DNA from: Ceriagrion tenellum
Taxonomy: Eukaryota; Arthropoda; Insecta; Odonata; Coenagrionidae
Length of the DNA: 64,000 nt
Direction: 5' to 3'
Assembly (NCBI GenBank): GCA_963169105.1
Contig: OY720636.1
Coordinates: forward strand, 107,198,539 to 107,262,538
Position 1 is the first letter of the stretch. The number at the start of each line of letters is the position of its first letter. This document shows positions 36,131-49,342 of this stretch, piece by piece. The position numbers and the translations under genes are program-made. The notes beneath the pieces were generated by a model. The model was not told where the DNA came from and ran no database searches. It saw nothing but the letters and a program-made list of their open reading frames with translations.

Positions 36131-36760
36131 CCCGCGCACCTTTTTTTCTTCCGACCCACCACTTGCATTCACGAGGGTCGCGCATATCGCAAGCCTTTAC
36201 TCCTCCCTTTCCCTCACCGCACGATATCCAAAGGGGGCAGTGACCAAGCGAGCGGCTGGCGAGGGCGGTGCAAGGGACGGTGGGACGGAGGCTGGGAGGG
36301 GGAGGGAAGAGGGGGAGGCGCTTCCTACGCAAATAGACGCCGGAAGGAGAGTGGGGGAGGATGTGATGGAGAGGAGGAGGCGAGCGGGTGGGTGAGGACA
36401 GACGCGGCGTAGACGGGAGGGGGGGTGTGTCTCAGTATTTCCAACGGGCGTAGTCGGGGGGGGCGGGGGAGGGGAAAGAAGGAAGAAAGGAAGGAAGGGG
36501 GGAGGGTGAAGACGGAGGAGGTCGCCCCCCTGGTGGCGGTGCATGGAATGAGGAGGAAGTGCACGGGCAGAGCCGTGACCTGCTCAAGGAATCGTGATTT
36601 GCGGCCGCGATGTGGGCCGCAGAGGCGTCGCCGCGCGCTCCCACGCGATCGTCTCGGTGGGGGAAATGGCCAATCTTCGGCGGGTTTCGCGCAACGTCTC
36701 GCTTGCTTATCCGCAATTCCCTCACTCGAAGGGCATTAAGGTGGTCTGAGCGCTAATCGT
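36131..36760. other. GC- and CpG-rich tract
   Basis: From about 36,200 to 36,520 the + strand is G-rich (GGGGGAGGGGAAAG type). From 36,560 to 36,700 it is CpG-rich (GCGGCCGCGATGTGGGCCGC). Overlapping frames on both strands are low-complexity. It could be a regulatory or promoter region, but no core promoter or adjoining exon was identified. Confidence 0.4.
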
Positions 36761-36829
36761 GAGTCATGGAGGGCACATTTTAATATCTTTTCAAGCAAGT
36801 CCAAAAATAATTCTTGGCCCGCATTTCAC

Positions 36830-37440
36830 CTCTGCATCCACGTACTACCCCTGTGAGCCGCCGCATGGACGTGTGGCAGAGTATGTTAGGACACCAGTAA
36901 GGGATAAGGATTGGATTGGATTTTTGTGGAGGCCACCGACGGCTAAGATCATTTACGCCATAGGGGATAGGTAGGGGAGGAAGGGTGGATAGAAACCTGG
37001 TGTCGGCATTAGCCTGCTCTTAACGAAAGGCGCTAAGGGGACCACGGTTTAACGTCTCATCCGACAGACGGAGTGCTGTACTAAGCTCCCTCCACAATAC
37101 ACTCAAGTAGAGATCGGGTTTCCTCTGTAAAACATCCACCTCTGCAGGGATTTGAACCATGGCCGCCCGAACGGATAGCCAGTACTCTAGCCACCACACC
37201 AACCCGATCCTCGGAAGGGATAAGATTATGGGAGGTGAAATTATGACTTGTATTATGGAAGTATATTTAGTGTACATCAATTTTTATTATGGTCGCATAT
37301 TGTGCGCGGAAAGAACGAGTTTTTGTACCTATCTGTTCGGGAATGTATCTCTAATTTAATCACTTCCGCCAGACTTAGAGATGTAGTGAGGCGTCATGAT
37401 AATATTCTCTGTGTCGCTCTGAAATTTTCTTAAGATAGTT
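36830..37440 (+). repeat. Unclassified repeat family R, copy 2 (interrupted)
   Basis: The head GAGCCGCCGCATGGACGTGT (36,856) matches the head of copy 3 at 59,790. The tail from 37,228 carries GGGAGGTGAAATTATGACTT, TGTGCGCGGAAAGAACGAG and GATAATATTCTCTGTGTCGC. A SINE with a target duplication splits the two halves. Confidence 0.8.
36913..37214 (-). mobile_element. Full-length-looking tRNA-derived SINE with target duplication
   Basis: AAGGGATAAGGATT (36,899-36,912) and AAGGGATAAGATT (37,215-37,227) flank a 302 bp insert. On the - strand it has a tRNA-like head, GGGTTGGTGTGGTGGCTAG, a B box (GGTTCAAATCC), a body with GTTAAACCGTGGTCCCCTTA and AGAGCAGGCTAATGCCGACA, and a short A-rich tail (CAAAAATCCAATCC). 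The flanks join into a continuous family R sequence once it is removed. Confidence 0.85.
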
Positions 37441-37499
37441 TGAAACTTAGTAGTAGTTTAAGTTAGTCGCTCTGAAACCGCTGAAGGTAGTTTGAGCGT

Positions 37500-38155
37500 G
37501 ATGGTTCCCTAGTTTTTATGGAGACCATATTCGAATTATGCGTTTTAATTTTAGCAGCTGTTGGATACATGGATTATATATTGCATCAAAAATGGTGCAA
37601 AAATATACTTTAACATGACTGAAATTCTGAGTAATCAAATAAAAATATCTGTATAATTCATTAACTTGAATCAATTTCTCCATGTGGTGCATTTAAAACT
37701 CCTTCACAACAGAATGTTTTTTTGCGATTCTGAAAATATTACTGCGGTGGCAATGTGATTTATTTTAGAAAATAGTCGATAAAACATACACACTTCACTC
37801 TGTTAATTTTTTGATAAAATCTAGTCGCTAGAAACCACTCATTTTTCTGGAGTGCATACACGTACCATTTCAGCATCATCGTCAAGTGGCAACTCCAGGT
37901 TCTCGGGTGTTGTCTATCAGCCTCTTCCATCTGCTCCTATCTTGGTATTTTTGTTGATGTTGAACTTCCAAGTGCTCCCTTTCAGTTGAATGTCATTTTT
38001 AGCTTGTTGATCCACTTCCATCTTGGTCTGCCCACTCTTCTCCTCCCTGGTATATACTTTTCTAACCATACCTTAGCTGTTCTGGTCTGTTCCATCCTAA
38101 CACACGCACCATTTCCCATGTAAAAAGGTCGGCATTTTTCGTCAAAAACCTCGGT
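37500..38155 (+). repeat. Unclassified repeat family B, copy 3 (interrupted)
   Basis: It follows copy 2 at 15,780 in order: GGAGACCATATTCGAATTAT, CAAAAATGGTGCAA, ACTCCTTCACAACAGAATG, TTCTGGAGTGCATACACG and CCATTTCCCATGTAAAAAG. A 232 bp LINE tail interrupts it at 37,871. Confidence 0.8.
37871..38102 (-). mobile_element. 5'-truncated LINE tail inserted in family B
   Basis: The insert is bounded by CACGTACCATTT (37,859-37,870) and CACGCACCATTT (38,103-38,114), a 12 bp target duplication with one change. On the - strand it encodes RMEQTRTAKVWLEKYI, then PGRRRVGRPRWKWINKL, the basic tail of a LINE reverse transcriptase, followed by a stop and a short 3' part. A 232 bp 5'-truncated copy with a target duplication is a normal product of target-primed reverse transcription. 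Confidence 0.85.
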
Positions 38156-40194
38156 ACATAGTTCAGTGCGTGTGCTTCCAAGTTTTGCTGTACTCATAAC
38201 CGCTCATCAACTGATATGATAACATTATCGGATTGAATGGAATAGCCCAGATTGTGGGTTGGTGTAAAGATGAGTAATAACCAAATTAAGGCACTCCTTA
38301 CATTCCGTTTTCTTTCACCGTGGAAATCCTCATGGAGATAGCTTACCCCTTTACTTCCTCCAGAGAAAAGGATCTGCGCTTAAGATACATTCTTCCTCCA
38401 ATTCTCCTCGGCTGTCGATCGTCTGGCGTTATTATTCCGGGGAAATTGCCTACTCTTCCATGTGGACGGAAGGTTGTAAGGGATTCCCCAGCGAGCCATT
38501 AAATTTCTGTCGCAGACGCCTGACACGGTCTCGCGGGAGAGAGACGGCCGCCATGACATGGCATTTGCCCGAGGGATGCGATCTGTTGTGTAATAAGCGA
38601 CAACGTGGGGTGGTCTCACTGAGAGAGGTTCGGAAGATGACTAATATCCTCTCATCGGAGAAACTGTTACACATTGGCGCAGCCAAAGATATCAAAACGC
38701 TCCCATGGAACGTAATAACCATAACGTCATAATGATCATAAATAGTTGAAAATCATACTTATAAAGATGATAGTGATTTTATTTTTCAGTCTCTTTACCT
38801 GAATCAAAAAATTGAATGTTTTTTGATAAGGGACTACAGGATAATAAATCAGCCCAGAATTATAAATCCATTAACTATTTAACTAGTTCATTGGTGATAA
38901 GATTAATGCTAGCCCCTTCTTTCAATCGACATTTCTAAATACCTTAGAATTGATACACTAAATTACATATAAATTCAAAAATAGCTCACAAAGCAACAAT
39001 CTCATTGATTGATCGTCAAAGTGATCACAAAATACTGGAAACCTGCCAATAAAATTTTCGCAGAGATTATTAAATTAACTAGTGATTTTGCACAGCTAGC
39101 AATGTGCATTCGTGTTCATAGGCTACAGTAAAACTGGAGCTCCACTTAGGTGATAATATATATATGCTGACTTCTTTCATTTGATTTTCCTTGTAGTGTG
39201 CAAGTATTTAGTTGATATGACATTAGCAATGATTTGCAAGGGTTTAATCTCTGATAAGCGTGATTTTTCTTCATGCCGTAAGTTGTCAGTTACGACTGAT
39301 GAACTTATATGCTCACTTCTTTCTTCTAATCCCGTAATTTTCAATCAATTTTGAGATAAAAATTTTGATTTCCCCGGAAGTTGATGTACATCAATGGCTT
39401 TTCTTTCACATTTTTTTCTAGAAGCCCATATGTTTTTAGTGCTGATGCTCTTCGCTACTCGATAAATTGCATAGTCATATTACTTGCGCCAACTTGGGGT
39501 TGAATGGGCGTGGCTCAAATAATTTTCTGCGACTTCCCCATCTTCGACATTCACGCTGCCCCTTTCACGATTGGCCAACGTTATGCACCTTTATTTTATG
39601 GTTGTTTAACCAGCATATGTAAATTTGAACAAGCCAGTTGAGTGTCTTAACCCTTCTGTCTCTTTATTCCAAGCAAAATTTCCGGTGTAACCTTTGAGTA
39701 GTCACCGTTTCTCCTGTGGAACTCGAACACGCATCATAAAATAACGCGTAAATATTGTTTTTTGCTACAGTCCTTCGAATAAAGTGCATTAGGATACATC
39801 TCTTAAATATGAATGCCTCTAAAGGCATCAGATCTCAGACCACTGTGGCCCCTTAATGTATGAGGTGCCGGTCCTTTTGAAAACGACGTGCCGGTCCTTT
39901 TCGTCTGTAAATGCCATTTTGGTTCATTTCTATTGATTTTAAAAAGAAAATGGGCTTATTCATATCGTGTCCTTATCGTGGAAATATTTTCAGAATCACA
40001 TTCAAATTCCGATCATGCTCACCTAGATTGGATGGGTAAAACTCTCTCCATGTTGCTATTAAAGTGAGTATACATCACTTGCGTTGCGGATGGTGAATTT
40101 CGCATTTTATTTGCCTATCCTTCAATCATGTGTATCAGTAATGCTATTTTTGCTGTTACTGTTTAACAATTATGCGATAGAATTTTGGCAAGGG
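38156..40194. other. No recognisable gene; small duplication at 39,867-39,899
   Basis: AT-rich with a GC-richer part at 38,310-38,700. The 14-base phrase GTGCCGGTCCTTTT is repeated 22 bp apart at 39,867 and 39,889. No exon or repeat family was recognised. Confidence 0.4.
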
Positions 40195-40265
40195 GTCCAA
40201 TTTAGACCAGTGGTGTTCGACTCTCGTTCCGAGGGTCGAAGTTTCGAGACCAAGCGACGGAAAAC
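40195..40265 (+). repeat. Possible tRNA-like SINE head
   Basis: TTTAGACCAGTGGTGTTCGA resembles box A and the D arm, and GTTTCGAGACC resembles a B box about 40 bp on. No body or tail is recognised. Confidence 0.3.
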
Positions 40266-43200
40266 ATTTTTCTGGCTTTCCAGCCAACTTTTGCACGCTA
40301 CCCGAATTTGACCCCACTACTGAGAGGTAGCAGTCTCCGCAGAAGGCATTGATGGCGCAGATCTAGGAGATCGGACCAGTATCAAAAGACACAGCATCGG
40401 GCGAGAGTGAAAGTTCACAGAATTGGCCGGGGTACTACGATGTGGAAGACAGCGGGAAAACCACCACATTAGACTCCCTAAAAGATGTAGCCCTGCATTA
40501 CAACTGTATATGACGTGATGGCACTCCTTCCAGCAAACTATTCCGGCAGTAAAATAGTCCCCCAATCGGATCTCCGGGTGGGGACTACTGGTAGGGGTAC
40601 GTCAGTCTAGTTAGGACAATATTTTGGCCAAGATCTCGACACCGTTTGTCATGAATCGCAAGGATTCTAAAAACGAGTGGGCAACCTATAGCCCGATTTC
40701 TGGAAAAAATTAACTAGCGACACTAGACACTGAAAATCGCACTGCGAACGATTTCTTCGTCAGAACAATGGTCACATTGAAGTGTCAATAATAAAAATAA
40801 ATGCCAAATTTAGCATTTTCTGTTCGCATAATGCTTAGTAAAAGCAACAATTGTTTCTTAATATATTCAGATTCATTTCTCTCCTCAGTTTCAGCGTCGT
40901 TGTTTTCTTTTCCCCATGAGAAAGAAACACTTTTTTTCTCTCCTCATATTTTTCGGTAGAAATCTAACTTTGCGTGCTAACCAGTTTGCTTCTCTCTTCC
41001 TCGCTCGGGTCCGAGATAAATGATACTTGGACGTGTTCCCTGACGCATGACTCCTAAATACCTTCAACTTGCGAATATGCCTTGGGTACATACGTTGCAT
41101 CGATTTACTCAAGCATTTTGAGCTATTCTCCAGCTGGTGCGAATTTTGCCGGTGACATGCTAATTTGACTTGCCCTCTCGACTCCGGAGAGGAGAAAAAT
41201 ACTGATCGGTAATGCAAAAATTCTCAGTTCCTTTATTTGTGTACCTACTCTCCACACCTTTTTCGCACCATTACTATAAGATTTCTCGTATAACTGTGCA
41301 TTCCAGAAAGGCGCGTATATTTCCGTAAAAAACCTCTCAACTGAAACCGTTTTTTGCTGATTGAATGGTGCAATTGAATGTCTACATCGGTATTTAATAA
41401 TAATATAGCGTAATAAATTCTTTCATTAATTTTACGAAGAAATATGTCCTGAGTCCCACATCAAATCGCCAAATTTCCGGAATTTCATCGAGAACAAAAT
41501 CATTTAAGCAATCCGAGATCATCTGAAGTTCGGTAAAGTATGCTGGTTACAAATGTCAAAAATACTCGGGCATTTATGTAGTATGCTGTTGAGTAAACGG
41601 AGACCACACATATTAGCTTTTTGCACGATTGGCGGTGATAACATTCGTGTAAATCATCTGTTAAGTCATTGAAATATGTTTAAAGTCACGAGAAAAACTT
41701 ATAGGTTCTCTATCATGTCACCCAAACAATCAGAGTCAAAACGGTTCAGAGAAAGACTGCGTGATTACTTTTAGGGGTACAAATGGAGAGTGACGAAAAT
41801 GTTTAGTGAGAGCTAAACTAGAATAAGCTGGTGAAAAGATGGAAAATTAACGGAATAGAAGAAATTCTCAAGCTTAAATGGCAAGTCAATTTGGATTTAC
41901 ATGGGTAAGAGAATGGGATGAAAAACCTCAGCATTGTCATAGGAATGACCAAAATCTTGCAAAATCAAAGTTGGAGAAAAAGAACGAATAGTTGAAAATA
42001 TTCTTTTATTAGAAGAGCATCCCATGATCAGAATAGTTTAGCCTATATGAGTTTTTGAGCCCTTTCCTCGCTCTTTTAAATCATTTATTAGTAATATCAA
42101 GAAGCTCAAAACGTGCGTAATCAATTTTTATACTGAAGTATAAACATTTATCCTGCGTCGTATTAGTATGTTTTATATACGAAGGAGGCATTTTTCTAGC
42201 TTTCTCCGGTGTGATATTACCATTGTAAAGACAGACAATACAAGCTACCATGGAGTTGTGCAGTAAAATTAAAATAGTTCAAGTTTGGAAGTGCAGTGAC
42301 GTTTTTTTTTGTTGTCTTCACCATGTTTTGCACTTGCATAATTTGACATTGTTTATTGTATTTCATTTCACTTATTCCTATCAATCGGTTGAGCTTTATA
42401 CTTTAGGAATAGTAATTTTAAATTGATTCTTGTTTGAGTTTGTCACCACCTGGCAGGATTGGCCAAATCGAAACTTACTGGATATAATAATATGCACGCA
42501 AGAGTCCTCTTGTCCCTCCGCTTGAGTCTCCTTAGCGGCATTCCTTCGCTTACTTTCATGTCGACTCTCATAGCAGTCAGATTCGACCGCTACACCAGTT
42601 TGCAAGAGCAAGCGGCCAGAAGTCTTGTTCTTTCGTCGATGAGATATTGCGTACGACGGCAAGATACGAGCGCGACGTGAGATGTTCGCCATCTTAAGAT
42701 CTCAGGGTTGACGGCAAATTTCCTTCGGCAGCTCTAGTCTGTCTCAAACCCCCTTCTCCGCTGATGATTGGCTCTTCTTTTTCTCCTCTTCATCTTGACG
42801 AGTCTCCTTATTCCGAGTGAGTACTCTGAGAGTTGTTTTAATTGATTTCAAATACTTTCAACGTTACCTCAGCACGCGTAACATGACTTTAAAGAGCTCA
42901 TTAATCCGGTTCTTCTACTGTGGAGATGAAGCGGGGGACGATATTGTAACTGAACTTATTCGTGACGCTTAGCTTGCTGACTAATTTAAGGCAACGGACA
43001 GTTGTTTTTTGACGAATTGGTTTTTATTAACGCGTCTCTATGGAAACTTTAATCTCAATCAACATTTTATTGTAGAAATATGAGACAACTGCAGCTCCCA
43101 CCTTGATTCTCGCTTAACCTTCGGTGATTGATGAGAAAATTAGCTGAAAACAAGTAATCGTTTTCCAAAATATAAAATTGGCCCTTTTACACTCACAAAA

Positions 43201-44589
43201 ATTACAAAAATAAATAAATAATAAAAAAGGGCTAACATTCAAACGTAGGGTGAGAATATTTACGGAAAATAAGTAGAAAAGAGGAGACGATTGGCCATAG
43301 TCCAGAATTTTCTCCTAAAAAAGAGAGCAACAGATTTTTGAATCTGAAAATTATTAATTCCTCTGCTGAATGTAATTAAGTAAGTTGTGTAGTCAATCAA
43401 ATCATATGTATCTCAGGTACCTATGCTCTTCTGATTGGCCGTCAGGCGTCATTTTTCTATCTATTATGAAATATTTTTTCCGCTTGTTCAATGCGGAAAA
43501 AAGAAAACGGCAATGCTAAAGCGAACTTATGAGCTAATTTTGAATCGTTTAAGTCTCTACTTAAAAAGATTCATGGCAGCGAACTTGAATGATTTTACAT
43601 TCACTCTGCCAACGATACTTAGCCTCATCAACCGCCTTTCTCTTTCGTCTAAAGGCGAGTATGCAGCTGAAGTTGAATAAAATCGTCTTTGACTTGGGCC
43701 TCTTTGTTTTTTTCTAATCTTTTTTTTATCCGTCCTTACTTTCCCTCTCTATAAAAGTAAAAGAGATGAGGAGGCAAGAAGTCATTTCGTCTGCCTCTCT
43801 TTGCATTGCGCTGGCATGACTCTTCCTCGCCCTTGAACGGGGAAAAAAAAACTCTACTATCCCCGCCTCTCGGGAATTCTCCCATTCGTTTTTTGCTCCA
43901 TAGGAGCATTCTTTGACTTTAATTGCCGTTGATTGCCCCTTTCGCCTGGAAGAAACTGACATCGCAGCCATTCTTTTATTGAAATTGCGTTTTTATGTGG
44001 GGAGAACTGCATTCATGTCAGTTAGAATAAGGAATGATTGTATTCACTGCTCCGGTGCATTCCTTCAGTGAGAACTCCCATCAAAATTTCCTTTCGTATA
44101 ACGGCGAGATGATTGCTATATCTTGGGTCATACGTGCATTGGATTGGCCATGTTAAATATCTTGTAGTCGTTCAGGTCTGGCATACTTTTCTCGTGAGGA
44201 AAAATGCCTCTTCATATTACGTGAGGCCAATGGTGGAAACTCAAAGAAAACAATCGATACTTGTACGCTACTTGCATATTAGTTATAAGAATTTTAACAT
44301 ATGATCCGTTGTTTCTTTAATTTTGTCCTTAAACCATCCTTTTTCAACGACAAGCTCTCCTTAGATTAATGAGGCAATTAATATTTTTGTCACTAAAAAA
44401 TGTCCAATTCATTTCAGGTTCTGGTTTTATATTTTCCTACTAATTAATAACCAAAATAGGCTTTTGATAAATCTAGGGTGCGAATAGTGAACACTTTAAA
44501 TGCAGTTTTAAAAAGGCTACATGGTAGTTTTTCGCATAAGCATTTCGAATATGCCAGTTTTTTTCTTGGAGAAAATCTGCAACAATAGT
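40266..44589. other. No recognisable gene or repeat
   Basis: A GC-richer stretch at 40,320-40,620 has the texture of a repeat but no second copy in this window. GC-richer, frame-rich segments at 42,430-42,830 and 43,730-43,980 have no domain. Confidence 0.4.
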
Positions 44590-44945
44590 AGCGTGGATTT
44601 CAATTCAGATAGAGCCTCCAAGGCAGCTTTCAAATTCATTGAAATATTCCTTCCTGCATCGGGGGATCAAGGATTGGATTGGGTTGCCCAAGAAAGTGCT
44701 AGAGCCCTTCCCAAGTAGAACACCGTTGTTGATGACGAGATTGAGGGGAGTTGTACTGTAAAAGTTTTTCCCCCTATATTTTTCTAAGGTAATAACTTTG
44801 CTTTTTTTGTATTGTGGCAATGTCTTTGTTTTAATTTTTACATGTATGTATATTGGGATTTGCTCGGTTCATGCCGATCTGTGTTACCACCGGACCATAT
44901 GTTCTACTTGTAGCAATTTCTTTAATGATAATAATAAAATCTTGC
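44590..44945 (+). mobile_element. Jockey/CR1-like LINE 3' end, second copy of the 22 kb family
   Basis: The residues LDWVAQESARALPK and, in a shifted frame, IGLPKKVLEPFP correspond to DWNDLPAKLLEPFP at 22,340. The 3' UTR at 44,840-44,940 (GTTACCACCGGACCATATG, then CTTGTAGCAATTTCTTTAAT) matches that of the first copy and ends in the same ATAATAATAA-type tail. It is more decayed than the copy at 22 kb. Confidence 0.8.
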
Positions 44946-47900
44946 GAGAATCCAATTGGACGAATCATCGATAGTGAAAATGTTTTCCCCATTTATACCA
45001 ACTTCAGCCTGTTGGTTTGCTTAGTGGAAATGATCTCCGATTGTTTCGAGCCAAAGTGAGACAAAATACTTTTTCCTCTCATCAAAATGAAAAGGTTTTA
45101 TTAAAAAAATTAAATGAATGGCTTCGTGTGAAGTGTCTTACAACATCTATTAATACAATTTCCTTTCTAAGGATGATGGCTGTCGAGAATCCAGGGATAT
45201 GATGGTTGAAAAAACGCATACTTGAATTACAAGCGTAATCACCAATCATTTTTTCCTTTTGTCGCGTAGTCTACGAGGAAAGGAAATGATTAAGCGCGAC
45301 AGAGAGAGAGAGAGAGAGAGAGCTTTCGATGATTGGCTATCTGGGAGGACTATATGACCTCACTCTGCGAGGAAAAAATAATTTCTTAAGAACATGAAAG
45401 GAGAGATAAATTAAAGAAGGGATGGAAAAAGGAAAGAGTAGCTTCTTAATGAGGATAGGCCTAACTAAGGAGAGGTACACACTGCAGAATCGATGGTAAT
45501 CTGGAGAATTGGAGTGCACCACGATAGTTTCTAAAAATATGCATTAAGTTGGAAATATGGAACGGCTCAACTTTACTCACTAAGGCGCAGTCATCATTAC
45601 CGAAACAGTAATGATGACTGTGCCATGGTTATTAATTCCTGCGTGGTACATACTGGTTACTCCCACAGGATCTGTCGTAAATTGGAGACCCATGAAATCC
45701 GAAGTGGCAGGCAGAGAGGCTATTCTCATATTCCTACGATTACGCCATACGTGCATTTCACGCGTAGCTGGAATAGCTATTAGGTTTTTCACTTCCTCAA
45801 AGCCTAAGGGGAGTTGTTAGAGTGGTACTCGAATGCGATAAGGTCTCGTGAATGGAATCGGAGTGTGGCAACGGAAGAATGGCAGGCCGATTGGAGACGC
45901 TTTAAAGGGAGAATGAATCCTCCCGGGAGATATGCATCGAAGTGTTTCATCGATGATTGCTATTGAGGAAGGAATACCGTATGTAAGCTTTACTTTGACG
46001 AAGCTTGTGTTTGACTAATGATCGCTCTCAAAGTTTTAAACCCTCATTATTTTCTAATCATCAATGAGATCTGATGTTTTCTTGTTAATTTTGTAATAAT
46101 AGAATAGTTTAACCCTCTATGGGCGGAATTATTAAACACCAGCATAAAAAAGTACTGCTTTTATTAGTTACTGCTATATTAGTTTTTTATAAGGGCTATT
46201 TACGCATTTTTTTTAAATTGCAATTTATTTGATGATAACATTTATTTTGAAATGTGACGTATTTGTATTGTGCATATGTTCAATTTAAAATAATCCTTTG
46301 CATAAAATATTTACACAAGGTGAACATACTACAACATTACCTTCATAACGTACCTGAATTAAACTTTCCCAATTTTTTCTTCATATGACAGCTGAAATTA
46401 TTTATTTCAAGAGCTCCACCTGGTACGCCATCGTCAATGAATAGCGTCAAAAATTTATTCAAATTGTTTGACAAACCACCGGAAGAGACGCAACTTTCCA
46501 CACAATCTGAAGCGCTACAATTCTGTCTAGCGCTGCTACTAAATGGAAAATCCTCTTAGAAAGAAGATATTTGAATGATTTTGAAACGTAATAAAGTTGA
46601 CTCGCTCGTACATAGAGGGTCAAATTATTAATTTATTTAATATTTAAATTATTAGAACAGGATTGTTTAAAATCTAACTCATTTCACAAATAAAAAATAA
46701 ACAGTTCCAACAACGGGGAAAGGCGAAGGAGACTGCGGCGAAAAACAAGAAGAAAGAGGAGAGAGGGTTTTTGGGTGCGAAGTGCAGAAGGTAGTGTTAC
46801 AGTATCATCAACTTACCTTGAAGTTTTGAAATAAATGTATCAAACTACTCTAGATTGGTATTGAAGAATATATTCCAGTGACCATTAAAAAAGTGTCTCA
46901 AGTTGTCACTCCTTTAGGGTGAAAACACCTTTTACCGCTCGATTTCCTGCGTGAAACATCTTCGGTTACTGGGTACATTTGATTGGGTAATGGAACATCT
47001 TGTTCCGGGTGCTTATGCTTCCTTTTACTGACCACAGTCAGTAATTACGCAGTACTATAAGGGTAACCAGGATAGTTATATGCCGGAATTACTAACAAAA
47101 GATCTCGAGTTAAAATTAATCTTGGCCTGGGGTTCGGTTTTTGTCTTAGGATGGATGATGGAAAGTACTGCTACACACTAGCCTGCGAGACGCCGTATTG
47201 TTTCATGGGATAGGGTGCTAGACCAACATTCTAAAGGAGAGGCAAATGGGAGAGGACGAAAGTTAGTCTTAGAGTTTCTCACGCTGTTTTCCTCATAGCC
47301 ACTTAATAGTTCGTAGACTGATCTAATTTTTGACGCTTCGGCAGTGCATCCCTCATATTGTTGCTTTTATTTGTTTCTGGAGGTTTTCTGTGGGGTTAAA
47401 ATAATCTTCTCCGTCAACTCGCCTGATTTGAATTATTTCATTGATATAATGGATTATTATGCGAATCATTAAATTGATCTAACATGCTGCCTCCGAATCT
47501 TTGATATCTCCCAGTTAAATCCTTCCATCGGTTGCGTTACACCTTACGTCCGCCCGCAAACAGTGTTCAACGAAGCTTAAGGACTTTCTTCTATATTTAG
47601 TTAAGGTCGTGAGTTAATTCTTTCTGTGTAGGGACCCCATTACTCGTAGCAAACCCAAGATGTGGTCCAACTAGAGCAAGTATCTCCTCTTATTCAGATT
47701 ACATCCAAGGATCTTCCTTTATTCGTTTTAATAAATCCTTCTTTCTTTCATACAGCGCCGAAAATGTTTCGCGCGTGTTTCTCACAGTCTCAATTTACGG
47801 CGATTCCCAGCATTTGGGCTTCTTCTAACATTAAATTTGATAGAAAAAGGCTTCAGCTTGTGAAAATCTATTCTGAATTAATTTCAAAATAAATAGATAT

Positions 47901-49340
47901 TTTTTCTCAGTGTTTTATTCTTATCTTTATCTTAGTCGACCAGGTGATGTTGCCCATACGAGAAAACTGATCGATTAAGAATAAAACACGGTGAAAAAGT
48001 ATCAAGTAATTTTTAAATTTATTCATCTTCTGACATCTTCGTTCCCCGCTTCATATTTTATTTCTTGGCATTTACTTTGTAAGAAGTGTGAAAGCAGCAA
48101 AAAGCACCTTAGTAGTTATAGCACCCAATTCCCAAGACTTCATTTCGTAGAAAGGTACAGGAAAGGATCTCTCCAGGATTCCCCTGATTCCCCGGAATCG
48201 AACGGTGCTGGTGACCGAGTGCTTCTCCCGTCCACCTTCGGTTTACCTGGGGAGCTCTTAATTAGGTCGGAATCCGCGGAAATGCATGTAAGGAGAGGGA
48301 AACCTCGAAGACCCGGAGCCAACTACTGGCTTATTGGCCTCACCTGAGTGGTCAAAGGGCCGGGAATTCCGAAACAAGGGGCTTTGTTAGCCCTTTGTGA
48401 GAGAGCGATGATTTGCCTTGAACCTTTTGCCTTTATTTCAATGAAGATTGCTCGACGAGCTAAATTCTTACAAGCTTTGCCTCCGCAAGCGGAAGGAGAT
48501 TCCTCCGGTCCGGGCGTCGGCAATGTTTAAAAAGTTCCTTTGAAGATGGGGAAGGAGTAAATGTGCCGAGGGTGATTTCGTAAATATTGGTCTTTTCTAA
48601 TTTTAATTTGGGTCTCTAAATTTTCAGGGTCCTGTCTTACTGTGATGGCGAGTTTCTCCCGTCCACCAATGTAGAGTAAATCGAGGCCTGTTTTTACTGA
48701 TTTCAAAGCATTTAGAGGGCATATAAAAAGCATGCAGGTATGAGGGTTAAGACACCATTTATGGGATAGGAATTCGAGAAATTTGTTAGTGTGACATTAT
48801 TCAAATCTCCACGCAGACGTCCTCTGATCAGCAGTTATTCTATCCCGTCCGTAAATCTACAACTTTAATCGAATTCCTTTGGTGACAACTTCATTTCCAC
48901 AGTAAACTCTTAAAGTTATTCAATGTTGCCTTTGGATAATTATCCGATTTCTTTTATTCTACCCAGGTATCCCTCAAGAGTCGCTAATTTGACTTCCCCC
49001 ATTTTGGAGTCATCTACAAGTTTTAAAGGTCAAAATTATCTGCTCATTATTTAGTTTCTTTTAAGTTGCCCACTGCATCTTATTTCCCGTATGTCGCCCG
49101 GAATATTAATTTACTTCCCTCTTCTTCCACGAGTACACCACATCCTACTCTCTCTCTCTTTGTAAAAAGTCATTCACTGTCTATACATCCTCCTTCAACT
49201 TCTGCGGTCCTCTCCAATTATTCACCATCAATACCTATATTCCCTTTCCATAGCATTCTAGCATTCACTATATGTAATCTAACAGCATTGGTTAAGGGCA
49301 CCACTTGCTGTTAAGAATCCAATAAGAAAGTATTCCCCTA
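44946..49340. other. No recognisable gene; GA microsatellite and a hairpin
   Basis: It holds a (GA)n run at 45,301-45,321 and the stem-loop listed at 45,584. A frame at 47,991-48,347 (118 codons) and the GC-richer area at 48,150-48,500 show no family motif. The rest is AT-rich. Confidence 0.4.
45584..45624. repeat. 17 bp-arm stem-loop
   Basis: GGCGCAGTCATCATTAC (45,584-45,600) pairs with GTAATGATGACTGTGCC (45,608-45,624), with one G-T wobble and a seven-base loop. Overlapping frames of about 70 codons on both strands follow it; they have no recognised domain. Confidence 0.8.
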
Positions 49341-49342
49341 AA

